In this document: positions 1-8,323 of the stretch, in pieces
Position numbering within the stretch: the first letter of the stretch is position 1
How the letters are laid out: each line of letters starts with the position of its first letter
Assembly: GCF_001870465.1 (NCBI RefSeq)
Contig: NZ_MDGK01000055.1
Span: 248,001-312,000 of the forward strand
Reading direction: 5' to 3'
DNA from: Pseudomonas extremorientalis
GTDB taxonomy: Bacteria > Pseudomonadota > Gammaproteobacteria > Pseudomonadales > Pseudomonadaceae
DNA length: 64,000 nt
The notes under the pieces: model-generated
The model's input: the letters and a program-made list of their open reading frames with translations, nothing else
The model's database searches: none
Told to the model about the DNA's origin: nothing
Program-made: the position numbers and the translations under genes

Positions 1-908
1 ATGAAGGCGCGGCCTGGGCCGCCAAACCCGATCACTTTGTATGGATAGGCCTGGAAGAACCCGACGCCCAGGAGTTGGCCAACCTGCAACGCCAGTTCAA
101 CCTGCATGAACTGGCCATCGAAGACGCCCTGGAAAAACACAGCCGCCCCAAGCTGGAAACCTTTGGCGATGCGCTGTTTATCGTCACCTACTCGCCGGTG
201 CGCGAGAACGGCAAGCTGGAGTTTATCGAGACGCATATCTTTGCCGGCAACGGCTACATCATCACCGCGCGCAATGGGCACTCGGCGTCCTACGGCTTTG
301 TGCGCCAGCGTTGTGAGGCGCGGCCGCTTTTGCTGGAGCATGGGGAAGATTTCGTACTGTATGCGCTGCTGGATTTCGTCACCGAAAACTACCAGCCGGT
401 GAGCGAAGCGATCCATGCCGAGATCGATGAGCTGGAGCGCAACGTGTTGTGCAGTTCGCTGAGCGAGCGGGATATCCAGAAGATCCACGGCCTGCGCCGC
501 GACGTGTTGCGACTCAAGCGTTATGTGGCGCCGATGGTGGAGATCAGCCAGGAGCTGCAGAAGCTCAGCTTCCCGTTCATCGACAAGAACATGCGCCCGT
601 ATTTCCGTGACGTGCAGATTCACGTGACGCGGCAGATGGAAGACCTGACCACCCTGCGCGATATCGCCAGCCAGACAATCGAAATCGGTGTGTTATTGGA
701 GGCTTCGCGCCAGAGCGTGGTGCAGCGCAAGTTTGCCGCATGGGCGGCGATCCTGGCGTTCCCCACCGCAGTGGCGGGGATTTACGGGATGAACTTCCAG
801 AACATGCCCGAGCTGCAATGGCACTACGGCTACTTTGCGGTACTCGGGTTTATTGCGACGGGTTGCACGGCATTGTGGGCCAGTTTCAAACGGTCGGGTT
901 GGCTTTAG
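1..908 (+). CDS. CorA-family magnesium/divalent cation transporter, 5' truncated by window edge
   Basis: The reading frame is open to the left edge, so the true start lies outside the window. The family forms pentameric inner-membrane channels for Mg2+ and related divalent cations, with a large cytoplasmic N-terminal domain and two C-terminal membrane helices. The diagnostic YGMNF signature lies near the C-terminus, after the first hydrophobic segment (FAAWAAILAFPTAVAG), and is followed by the second membrane helix and a short basic tail. The charged helical region before it fits the long stalk helix of CorA. Its stop overlaps by 4 bases the stop of the convergent glutamine amidotransferase gene. 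Whether Mg2+, Co2+ or Zn2+ is the substrate cannot be read from the sequence. Confidence 0.93.
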   Translation, partial: EGAAWAAKPDHFVWIGLEEPDAQELANLQRQFNLHELAIEDALEKHSRPKLETFGDALFIVTYSPVRENGKLEFIETHIFAGNGYIITARNGHSASYGFVRQRCEARPLLLEHGEDFVLYALLDFVTENYQPVSEAIHAEIDELERNVLCSSLSERDIQKIHGLRRDVLRLKRYVAPMVEISQELQKLSFPFIDKNMRPYFRDVQIHVTRQMEDLTTLRDIASQTIEIGVLLEASRQSVVQRKFAAWAAILAFPTAVAGIYGMNFQNMPELQWHYGYFAVLGFIATGCTALWASFKRSGWL

Positions 909-1618
909 GATTTGTGCGCCACAAACCGCATCATCCATTCCGCCACGGTTGCACCGTGGTGGTCGCGCTCGAGGCTGGCCACGCCGTTCGTATAGACTTT
1001 TTCGCCCAGGGTTGTCTGGAGAATCTCCAGCAACTCGCGAGAATAATCATGGACAAATTCCGGGTGGCCCTGGAAACACAGCACCTGGTCACCGATGTGG
1101 TACGCCGCGAACGGGCAAAAAGCGCTGGAGGCGATGACCGTGGCATTCTCCGGCAACGTGGTGACCTGGTCCTGATGGCTGATCAATAGGGTCAATTCCG
1201 GTACTTCAGGGCTCATCCACGGGGCCTTGGCATCCAGTTGGTAGTCGTGAATGCCCATGCCCCAGCCCTGGCCGGCGCGCTCGGTCTTGCCGCCCAGCAA
1301 CAGTGCCAGCAACTGATGACCGAAGCAGATGCCGAGCAGCTTGTCGCCACGCTCGTAACGGTCGAGCAGGTAGGTCTTGAGGGTCTGGATCCATGGGTCA
1401 GTGCCGAAGGAGTCGGCCTTGCTGCCGGTGACCAGGTACGCGTCGAAGACTTCGTCGTCCGAGGGGTATTCACCGTTCACCACGTTGTACACCACGAACT
1501 CGGCGGGAATCGGCTGCTTGGCGAACAGGCGCTTGAACATCTGCCCGTACCCTTGGTATTGATCGATCAAGCCTGGACGCAGGATATCGGTTTCCAGGAT
1601 ACAGACGCGTAGCGACAT
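905..1618 (-). CDS. Class I glutamine amidotransferase (GMP synthase-like domain protein)
   Basis: A stand-alone GATase1 domain of 237 residues. The nucleophile elbow GICFGHQ places the catalytic Cys at residue 98, and the QGHPEF segment supplies the His/Glu pair (H185, E187), so the glutaminase triad is complete. There is no fused synthetase domain. Members of this group are usually annotated as GMP synthase-like or YfeJ-like amidotransferases; some relatives are gamma-glutamyl-polyamine hydrolases, so the real acceptor or substrate is open. The ATG is followed directly by a typical beta-strand start (MSLRVCILET). It is a single gene, convergent with the CorA gene. The beta-oxidation operon upstream is on the same strand but separated by a hairpin. 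Confidence 0.9.
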   Translation of the reverse strand: MSLRVCILETDILRPGLIDQYQGYGQMFKRLFAKQPIPAEFVVYNVVNGEYPSDDEVFDAYLVTGSKADSFGTDPWIQTLKTYLLDRYERGDKLLGICFGHQLLALLLGGKTERAGQGWGMGIHDYQLDAKAPWMSPEVPELTLLISHQDQVTTLPENATVIASSAFCPFAAYHIGDQVLCFQGHPEFVHDYSRELLEILQTTLGEKVYTNGVASLERDHHGATVAEWMMRFVAHKS

Positions 1619-1665
1619 AAAAAATACCTGACACGGTGATGGGAATATTGCACACCCCCAGAGCC

Positions 1666-1690
1666 TGCCTTGAAATACCCCTTCAAGGCA
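1666..1690. repeat. Intergenic hairpin (9-bp perfect arms)
   Basis: Arms TGCCTTGAA and TTCAAGGCA flank a 7-base loop just downstream of the FadB/FadJ-like gene stop. Neither strand has a T-run after the stem, so it is not a canonical intrinsic terminator; it may stabilise the 3' end of the beta-oxidation mRNA. Confidence 0.5.
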
Positions 1691-1702
1691 AGCCCCCCAG
1701 CT

Positions 1703-3850
1703 TCACCGGAACACTTCACCCTGCGCCGCTTTCTCCAGCAACAGCGCCGGCGGCGTGAAACGTTCGCCATACTGCTGCGCCAGATAGCGGGCGCGGGCAA
1801 CAAAGTCGTTCAAGCCGTATTGGTTGATGAACTGCAGCGCGCCACCGCTCCAGGCCGCGAAACCAATGCCGAAAACAGACCCCACGTTCGCGTCCGCCGT
1901 GGACATCAACACCCCCTCCTCCACACAGCGCACCGTCTCGATGGCCTGGATAAACAGCAGGCGGTCGCGTACATCCTGCGCAGAGATGCGTTGGTCGGGT
2001 CGCTCAAAGCGGCTTTTCAACTCTGGCCACAGGTACTTTTGCCCGCCGCTGGGGTACTCATAGAAACCGCCTCCCGCCGCCTTGCCCAGCCGCTTGTATT
2101 CATTGACCAACAGATCGATCACCGCCGTCGCCGGGTGCGCAGGCAGCGCCTTGCCCTCCGCCTGCAAGTCCTTGGCCGTCTGCTGCCGGATATGGCTCAT
2201 CAGGCTGAGGGACACTTCGTCAGACACCGCCAACGGCCCCACCGGCATGCCGGCCTTGCGCGCTTCGGTCTCGATCATCGGCGCGGCCACGCCCTCACCG
2301 AGCATGGCAATGCCTTCGTTAGTAAAGGTGCCGAACACCCGTGAAGTGAAGAAGCCACGGCTGTCATTGACCACGATCGGGGTTTTCTTGATTTGCAGGA
2401 CGAAATCGAAACCCCGGGCCAGGGTTTCGTCGCTGGTGCGTGCGCCCTTGATGATTTCCACCAGCGGCATCTTGTCCACCGGGCTGAAGAAGTGCAGGCC
2501 AATGAACCTGGCCTGATCCGGCACCGCCGTGGCCAGGCCGCTGATGGGCAAGGTGGAGGTGTTGGAGGCGATTACGGCCTCGGCGCCGACCACGCTTTGC
2601 GCAGCGGCCGAGACCCTGGCCTTGAGTTCGCGGTCTTCGAACACCGCCTCGATGATCAGGTCACAGCCTGCCAGGTCAGTATCAGAGGCCGTAGGAAGAA
2701 TCCGCGCCAAAATGGTTTCCCGCTGCTCGGCGGTCAATTGCCCACGGCTGACCTTCTTGTCCAGCAGCACCGCCGAATGCACCTTGCCCTTCTCGGCGGC
2801 CGCCAGGTTGATGTCCTTGAGCACCACCTCGATGCCTGCACTGGCGCTGACATAGGCAATACCCGCCCCCATCATCCCCGCACCGAGCACGCCGACTTTA
2901 CGCGTGATATACGCCGCAAACCCTTGCGGCCTCGAGCTGCCGGCGTTGATCTCGTTAAGCTGGAACCAGAAGGTGCCGATCATGTTTTTTGCCACCTGCC
3001 CCGTCACCAACTCGGTGAAGTAACGGGTTTCGATCAGGTGCGCGGTGTCGAAGTCTACCTGGGCGCCCTCGACGGCCGCACAGAGAATTTTCTCCGGGGC
3101 GGGGAAACAGCCGTTGGTTTTACTGCGCAAAATCGACGGCGCTATTGCCAGCATCTGTGCAACTTTTGGGTTCGAAGGGGTGCCGCCTGGAATCTGGTAG
3201 GCCTTGTTGTCCCACGGTTGCCTGGCGTCCGGATTGGCCAGAATCCAGGCGCGGGACTTGGCCAGCAACTCATCGCCATCCGCCGCCAGTTCGTTGATCA
3301 AGCCGGCTTGCAGCGCCTGTTGCGGCCGCACTTTCTTGCCTTCGAGCAAATACGGCAAGGCCTTTTCCAGCCCCAGCGTACGCACCATGCGCACCACCCC
3401 GCCGCCCCCCGGCAGCAGGCCCAGGGTGACTTCCGGCAAGCCCAACTGCACCGACTTGTCGTCCAGCGCGACGCGGTAATGGCATGCCAGGCAAATCTCC
3501 CAGCCGCCCCCGAGTGCCGCACCGTTGATGGCGGCCACCACGGGCTTACCGAGGGTTTCCAGGCGCCGCAGTTGCGCTTTCAACACCCGCACACCGTCAT
3601 AGAAATCCTTGGCGTGGGCCTTGTCGACCTTGATCAGTTCATTGAGATCGCCACCGGCAAAAAACGTTTTCTTCGCCGAGGTGATGACGACGCCGGCGAT
3701 GCTGTCCCTTTCCGTCTCCAGGCGTTCGACCGTGGCCGCCATGGCCGCGCGGTATACGCCGTTCATGGTGTTGGCGCTTTGGCCGGGCATGTCGAGGGTC
3801 AGCACCACGATGCCGTCCTGGCCTTTTTCGTAACGAATGGCTTGGGTCAT
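1703..3850 (-). CDS. Multifunctional fatty-acid oxidation protein: enoyl-CoA hydratase / 3-hydroxyacyl-CoA dehydrogenase
   Basis: A 715-residue FadB/FadJ-type alpha subunit that hydrates trans-2-enoyl-CoA and oxidises the resulting L-3-hydroxyacyl-CoA with NAD+. The N-terminal crotonase domain (about 1-190) has the oxyanion-hole segments AGGDL and GAALGGG and the catalytic Glu pair E118 (GGGWE) and E140 (LPEVTLG). A Rossmann dehydrogenase domain begins at the GAGMMGAG motif (322-330) and carries the HFFSP segment with the catalytic His. The C-terminal 3HCDH domain fills the rest. It starts 15 bases downstream of the thiolase stop, so the two form one operon, matching the alpha/beta pairing of beta-oxidation complexes. 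Its chain-length preference is not visible. It resembles the FadAB1-type locus of P. aeruginosa rather than the classical fadBA order, since the thiolase gene comes first. Confidence 0.95.
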   Translation of the reverse strand: MTQAIRYEKGQDGIVVLTLDMPGQSANTMNGVYRAAMAATVERLETERDSIAGVVITSAKKTFFAGGDLNELIKVDKAHAKDFYDGVRVLKAQLRRLETLGKPVVAAINGAALGGGWEICLACHYRVALDDKSVQLGLPEVTLGLLPGGGGVVRMVRTLGLEKALPYLLEGKKVRPQQALQAGLINELAADGDELLAKSRAWILANPDARQPWDNKAYQIPGGTPSNPKVAQMLAIAPSILRSKTNGCFPAPEKILCAAVEGAQVDFDTAHLIETRYFTELVTGQVAKNMIGTFWFQLNEINAGSSRPQGFAAYITRKVGVLGAGMMGAGIAYVSASAGIEVVLKDINLAAAEKGKVHSAVLLDKKVSRGQLTAEQRETILARILPTASDTDLAGCDLIIEAVFEDRELKARVSAAAQSVVGAEAVIASNTSTLPISGLATAVPDQARFIGLHFFSPVDKMPLVEIIKGARTSDETLARGFDFVLQIKKTPIVVNDSRGFFTSRVFGTFTNEGIAMLGEGVAAPMIETEARKAGMPVGPLAVSDEVSLSLMSHIRQQTAKDLQAEGKALPAHPATAVIDLLVNEYKRLGKAAGGGFYEYPSGGQKYLWPELKSRFERPDQRISAQDVRDRLLFIQAIETVRCVEEGVLMSTADANVGSVFGIGFAAWSGGALQFINQYGLNDFVARARYLAQQYGERFTPPALLLEKAAQGEVFR

Positions 3851-3865
3851 GACAAATTCCTTGGC

Positions 3866-5071
3866 TCAGAGGCGTTCGATAATGGTGGCGATGCCCATGC
3901 CACCGCCAACACACAGGGTGGCCAGGCCATAGCGCTGCTGGCGTACTTCGAGTTCGTCGAGCAGGGTGCCGAGGATCGCGCAGCCGGTCGCTCCCAACGG
4001 GTGCCCCATGGCAATCGAGCCGCCGTTGACGTTCACACGTGCGGCGTCGATGCCCATGTCCTTGATGAACTTGAGCACCACCGAGGCAAACGCTTCGTTG
4101 ACCTCGAACAGGTCGATGTCTTCGACGCGCAGGCCGGCCTTGGCCAGGGCCTTGCGCGTGGCGGGCGCAGGACCGGTGAGCATGATGGTCGGATCGGTAC
4201 TGGTGACCGCCGTGGCAACGATACGTGCCCTGGGTTGCAGGCCCAGTTCACGCCCCTTGGCTTCGGAGCCGATCAACATCAGCGCCGCCCCGTCGACGAT
4301 GCCGGAACTGTTGCCGGGGGTGTGTACGTGATGGATGCGCTCTACATGGCTGTAGACCCGCAACGCGGTGGCATCGAAGCCCATCTGCCCCATCATTTCG
4401 AAACTCGGCTTGAGCTTGCCGAGGCCTTCAAGGGTGGAGTCGCCGCGAATGAATTCGTCATGGTCCAGCAGCACGATGCCGTTCTGGTCCTGAACCGCGA
4501 TCAGCGACTTGTTGAAGGCACCGTCTGCACGCGCCCTCGCCGCTTTCTGCTGCGAATGCAGGGCAAAGGCGTCGACGTCCTCGCGGGTGAAACCTTCCAG
4601 GGTGGCGATCAGGTCCGCGCCAATGCCCTGTGGGGTGAAGTGACTGTGCATATTGGTCTGCGGGTCGAGCACCCAGGCGCCGCCGTCACTGCCCATGGGC
4701 ACGCGGGACATGGACTCGACACCGCCGACCACCACCAGGTCCTCGAAGCCGGAGCGGACTTTCATCGCCCCCAGGTTCACCGCCTCCAGGCCCGACGCGC
4801 AGAAGCGGTTGACCTGCACGCCGGCGACGCTGATGTCCCAGTCCGCCACCAGCGCCGCGGTCTTGGCGATGTCGGCGCCCTGGTCGCCTACCGGGGTCAC
4901 GCAGCCGAGCACGATGTCGTCCACTTGATGAGTGTCGAGGTCACTGCGTCGGGCCAGCGCGGTGAGCAGGCCGGCCACCAGGTTCACCGGCTTGACGCTG
5001 TGCAAGGCACCGTCCGGCTTGCCTTTGCCACGTGGGGTGCGTATTGCATCAAAGATCAACGCTTGGGTCAT
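3866..5071 (-). CDS. Acetyl-CoA C-acyltransferase (thiolase)
   Basis: A 401-residue thiolase, the expected length for the family. It catalyses CoA-dependent cleavage of 3-ketoacyl-CoA to acetyl-CoA plus a shortened acyl-CoA. All catalytic elements are present: nucleophilic Cys91 (NRFCASG), the NEAFA segment, His357 (GHPLGATG) and Cys387 (LCVGGGMG). It is the promoter-proximal gene of the two-gene beta-oxidation operon. The leader upstream holds an inverted repeat that could be an operator. Degradative thiolase is favoured over biosynthetic because of its partner gene. Confidence 0.95.
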   Translation of the reverse strand: MTQALIFDAIRTPRGKGKPDGALHSVKPVNLVAGLLTALARRSDLDTHQVDDIVLGCVTPVGDQGADIAKTAALVADWDISVAGVQVNRFCASGLEAVNLGAMKVRSGFEDLVVVGGVESMSRVPMGSDGGAWVLDPQTNMHSHFTPQGIGADLIATLEGFTREDVDAFALHSQQKAARARADGAFNKSLIAVQDQNGIVLLDHDEFIRGDSTLEGLGKLKPSFEMMGQMGFDATALRVYSHVERIHHVHTPGNSSGIVDGAALMLIGSEAKGRELGLQPRARIVATAVTSTDPTIMLTGPAPATRKALAKAGLRVEDIDLFEVNEAFASVVLKFIKDMGIDAARVNVNGGSIAMGHPLGATGCAILGTLLDELEVRQQRYGLATLCVGGGMGIATIIERL

Positions 5072-5102
5072 GACGTCCTCGAACCAGTGTGCATGTGTGC
5101 CC

Positions 5103-5192
5103 TACCTTAGGCCCGATTGACACGGTTTCAATGACGGATGCGCTCATTGCTTTTGACCCCCTCGCTCGGACGAACGGTAGGTACCTAAGGTA
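5103..5192. promoter_or_regulatory. Inverted repeat in the leader of the thiolase operon, possible operator
   Basis: TACCTTAGG (5103-5111) and its perfect complement CCTAAGGTA (5184-5192) flank a 72-base spacer upstream of the thiolase start. The right arm overlaps a second palindrome, TAGGTACCTA (5178-5187). The symmetry and position suggest a repressor site for the operon; the protein is unknown. The rest of the 5072-5461 gap is AT-richer than the genes and holds no recognisable RNA gene. Confidence 0.35.
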
Positions 5193-5461
5193 ATCCCCTG
5201 ATTAATCGTTTTAGCTGTCTAGCCAAGGCATTGGCGCCAAGATGGCGATATGCCTCATGCCTTTTTAAGCAGAAATGCTGATTAGCTGATACGAAATGAG
5301 TCTAAGCCGCGAAGAACAAGGCCTCTAAGGTTGAATCAGTAGGAAGTTGCTGCCGGGTTTTGCTGGAGCAACTGTAAGAAAAGCGACACGTCATCTCGCC
5401 ATACTGAAATAAAACCGGCACGCATTTGACGCTCAGGAATAACAACAAAAGGCAGTCAGCC

Positions 5462-5557
5462 ATGTTCAAACATTCGAAAGTACGTCAGGCGGGACTCATT
5501 CTGTTCGCCACCACACTGATTCTGATCTTGCCCAATTTAACCAAGGTTATTGGGTGA
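5462..5557 (+). CDS. Small single-span membrane protein, 31 residues
   Basis: A short frame beginning MFKHSKVRQAG, with a basic N-terminus followed by one hydrophobic segment of about 14 residues (LILFATTLILILP) and a short polar tail. A purine-rich AAAGG lies about 9 bases before the ATG. The composition is typical of small inner-membrane peptides with the N-terminus in the cytoplasm. No family is recognised. It precedes the cytochrome c gene on the same strand by about 160 bases. Support comes from the ribosome site and hydrophobic pattern only. Confidence 0.5.
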   Translation: MFKHSKVRQAGLILFATTLILILPNLTKVIG

Positions 5558-5716
5558 CACCTCCACGCCCACATGCCGTGCATTCACAGCACCGGGTCTG
5601 CAGTTTTTGGCAGCGCCTGCAAGGACATTGCGCATAGCGGTCCTGCAGGGGCTGTCTTTTTGCGTGCAGATTTGCGGTATCGTGAGCAGCATCGCCACTC
5701 GACACCGGGCCCTTTC

Positions 5717-6523
5717 TTGAAAGCCATCCTTGCCCTCCTCGCCTTGCTCATCAGCCTCCCCACTGCGGCGGCCCAATTGACCATCGAACTCGACCACTCC
5801 CGCAAGACCTGGCAGACCGCCGACTTGCTCAAGCACCCGCAAGCGCAGACGGTGCAGATCGCCGATGACGTCTCCTACAAGCGCAGCATGAGTTATCGCG
5901 CAGTGCCGCTGGCCGTACTCCTACCTGGCTTGAAACCCGAGAGCCACGTGCAAGCGGTGGCCCTGGATGGGTTCGCCGCCGAACTCACCGCCGCGCCGTT
6001 GCTGGAACACCAGGGTGCACGCGCCTGGCTGGCGGTGGAGGATCCTGCTCAACCATGGCCGGCGCTGGCAGATGGCAAACCCGGTGCAGGGCCGTTCTAC
6101 TTGGTGTGGACCAACCCGCAAGCCGGGGCTATCAGCCCTGAGCAGTGGCCATTCCAGATTTCCGCGATCAAGCAGTTGACGACAGTGGCGGAGCGTTTTC
6201 CGGCGTTGTTGCCGGATCCGAAGCTGGCGGCCTACGACCCGATCAACCAGGGTTTTGCCCTGTTCCAGAAAAATTGCCTGGCATGCCACCGCCTCAATGG
6301 CGCCGGAGACGCCCAGGTGGGACCGGACCTGAATATCCCCTACAACCCCACCGAGTATTTTGGCGGTGATTTCCTCAAGCGCTATATCCGCGACCCACAG
6401 AGTTTGCGGCATTGGCCGCAGGCGAAGATGCCGGCGTTCGCGGCCAGCGTGTTGCCGGACGGTGAGCTGGATCTGTTGGTGGGGTATTTGAAGCATATGG
6501 CCGGACGTAAACAGCAACCTTAA
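5717..6523 (+). CDS. Periplasmic c-type cytochrome with an N-terminal uncharacterised domain
   Basis: A monohaem cytochrome c domain sits at the C-terminus: CLACH for covalent haem attachment and a later KMPAF segment supplying the likely axial Met. The first 160 or so residues form a separate periplasmic domain resembling the molybdopterin-oxidoreductase-type fold, with no cysteine ligands. The start is taken as TTG because it opens directly on a clean signal peptide (KAILALLALLISLPTAAA, cleavage near residue 19); the in-frame ATG 144 bases upstream would put 48 non-signal residues in front. No strong ribosome site precedes the TTG. It is convergent with the transglutaminase gene. Its electron partners are unknown. 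Confidence 0.8.
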   Translation: MKAILALLALLISLPTAAAQLTIELDHSRKTWQTADLLKHPQAQTVQIADDVSYKRSMSYRAVPLAVLLPGLKPESHVQAVALDGFAAELTAAPLLEHQGARAWLAVEDPAQPWPALADGKPGAGPFYLVWTNPQAGAISPEQWPFQISAIKQLTTVAERFPALLPDPKLAAYDPINQGFALFQKNCLACHRLNGAGDAQVGPDLNIPYNPTEYFGGDFLKRYIRDPQSLRHWPQAKMPAFAASVLPDGELDLLVGYLKHMAGRKQQP

Positions 6524-6568
6524 ACATCCGGTTGTGAACGCCACGACACCCCGCTCGCCGCGACCCTA

Positions 6569-7372
6569 TCATTGCTGCTGGACGGAAATCACCGGCGTCG
6601 GCGCCACGAACACCTTGGCATGCATCTGCTCATGCCCACCGCCCCGGCGCATGCCGCGCACCGGGCAAGCATCGAGGTAATCCAGCCCCACCGCCAGCTT
6701 CAAATGCCGCTCCGGGCGGGCCAGTTGGTTGGTCACGTCAAAACTGTACCAGGCGTCATCCAGCCAGGCTTCGGCCCAGGCGTGGCTGGCCAGGTGCGTG
6801 CTGTCCTCGGTGTATAAATACCCCGACACATACCGCGCAGGAATGCCCAGGCTACGCGCACAGGCCAGGAACGCGTGGGTGTGGTCCTGGCACACGCCCG
6901 CCCGGCTGGCGAAGGCCTGGGCGGCGCAGGTGTCGACTTCGGTCGCGCCAGGTGTGTAGGCCATCGCCTGGTTCAGCGCGTGCATCAAGTCGATCAACGC
7001 CGTGCGGTCGCGCCGTTGATGGCAGTGCTGTTCGGCAAAACCACGCAAGGCGTCATCAGGTTCGGTCAGGCGGGTGCACCGCAGGAACGGGAACGCCGAT
7101 TGGCTCTCGTGCTCGGCCTCACGCAGCTCGTCAATATCCACCTGGCCACGCGCGCCAATGATGATGGCGTCGTGGGGCTCATCCAGGGTCAACACATGCA
7201 GGATGTTGCCGAACGGGTCCACCTGGGCACGCACCGGGCGCGGCAGGTCGAGTTGCCAACTGAGCACGTGCTGGCGCTCGCTGTCATGGGGCGTGAGGCG
7301 AAGGTACTGGATGCTGGCGCGCACCTGGTCTTCATAATGGTAGGTGGTTTCGTGGCTGATGGAGAGTCTCAT
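6569..7372 (-). CDS. Transglutaminase-like cysteine protease/amidase family protein
   Basis: 267 residues. An N-terminal bacterial transglutaminase-associated beta domain (about 1-85) is followed by a transglutaminase-like papain-fold core with a full triad: C161 in GVCQDHTH, H198 in SHAWAE and D212 in FDVTN. There is no signal peptide, so it is predicted to be cytoplasmic. Its ATG overlaps the stop of the alpha-E gene (ATGA), with GGAGG before it, so it is translationally coupled. In this gene neighbourhood, known across many proteobacteria, the transglutaminase is thought to cut or cross-link a peptide made or tagged by the ATP-grasp partner. That role is inferred from genomics and not demonstrated. 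Confidence 0.9.
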   Translation of the reverse strand: MRLSISHETTYHYEDQVRASIQYLRLTPHDSERQHVLSWQLDLPRPVRAQVDPFGNILHVLTLDEPHDAIIIGARGQVDIDELREAEHESQSAFPFLRCTRLTEPDDALRGFAEQHCHQRRDRTALIDLMHALNQAMAYTPGATEVDTCAAQAFASRAGVCQDHTHAFLACARSLGIPARYVSGYLYTEDSTHLASHAWAEAWLDDAWYSFDVTNQLARPERHLKLAVGLDYLDACPVRGMRRGGGHEQMHAKVFVAPTPVISVQQQ

Positions 7373-8319
7373 GCCGCCTCCAGGTAGGAACTGTAGATGG
7401 CGTCGCCCAACTGGCGGACCAAAGGGATAAAGTCGGTCAGCCAGGCGTGCAGGCCTTCCTCAAGGATTTCATCGATGGCGGTAAAGCGCAGGCGCGCATC
7501 CATCTCGGCAGCCAGGCGCTGGGCCGGGCGGCCGTTGATGCCGGGCAGGCTGGCGAGGATCTGGTCGATCTCTTCACTGCAGGCACGCAACGAGCGTGGC
7601 ACATCGGCGCGCAACAGCAGCAACTCGGCGACTTGCCGCGCGCCAGGCGCATCGCGATAAATCTCGGTGTAGGCCTCGAACGACGACAAGGCGCGCAGCA
7701 AGGCACTCCATTGATAGTAGGCGTGGGCCGTGCCATCGGTGACAGGCTCGGCGCGGTCACCGGCCATTTCATAGCGGGCGTCCAACAGGCGCAGCGTGTT
7801 GTCGGCGCGCTCGATAAAAGTGCCCAGGCGGATAAACCGGAAGGCGTCGTTGCGCATGATGGTGCCGTAGGTGGCGCCACGGAACAGATGGGAGCGTTCC
7901 TTGACCCACTCACAGAACCGGCTCATGCCATAACGGCTGAGGCCCTGCTGGGCGATATCGCGAATATCCAGCCAGGTGGCGTTGATGTTTTCCCACATAT
8001 CCGCGGTAATTCGCCCACGCACGGCATGGGCGCTGGCCCGCGCTGCACCGAGACAACTGTAGATGCTGGCCGGGTTGGCCGCGTCCAGCGCAAAAAAGTG
8101 CAACAGGCGTTCGGCGTGCAACTGGCCGTGACGCTCGTGGTAATCCTCCAGGGTGCCGGTAATCAACAACGGCATGGCCAGTTCATGCAGGCCATCGCCG
8201 CGCCCATCCTGGGGCATGAGTGACAGCGAGTAGCTGACGTCGAGCATGCGTGCGAGGTTTTCGGCACGCTCCAGGTAGCGCGACATCCAGTACAGATCCG
8301 AGGCAGTTCTACTCAACAT
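7369..8319 (-). CDS. Alpha-E domain-containing protein
   Basis: A 316-residue, almost wholly alpha-helical protein beginning MLSRTASDLYWMSRYLERAENLARML, the hallmark start of the alpha-E family. The family has no known enzymatic activity and is found nearly always beside circularly permuted ATP-grasp and transglutaminase genes, as here. It follows the ATP-grasp gene after 4 bases and overlaps the transglutaminase gene by 4, so all three are one tightly coupled transcript. GAGGAA provides the ribosome site. It may act as a scaffold or as the platform carrying the modified substrate. Confidence 0.92.
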   Translation of the reverse strand: MLSRTASDLYWMSRYLERAENLARMLDVSYSLSLMPQDGRGDGLHELAMPLLITGTLEDYHERHGQLHAERLLHFFALDAANPASIYSCLGAARASAHAVRGRITADMWENINATWLDIRDIAQQGLSRYGMSRFCEWVKERSHLFRGATYGTIMRNDAFRFIRLGTFIERADNTLRLLDARYEMAGDRAEPVTDGTAHAYYQWSALLRALSSFEAYTEIYRDAPGARQVAELLLLRADVPRSLRACSEEIDQILASLPGINGRPAQRLAAEMDARLRFTAIDEILEEGLHAWLTDFIPLVRQLGDAIYSSYLEAA

Positions 8320-8323
8320 GGCA

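Noticed and set aside
2393..5110. A 905-codon plus-strand frame opposite the beta-oxidation operon
   Set aside because: It lies wholly antisense to two genes with complete catalytic residues and shows no protein motif, hence a codon-bias shadow.
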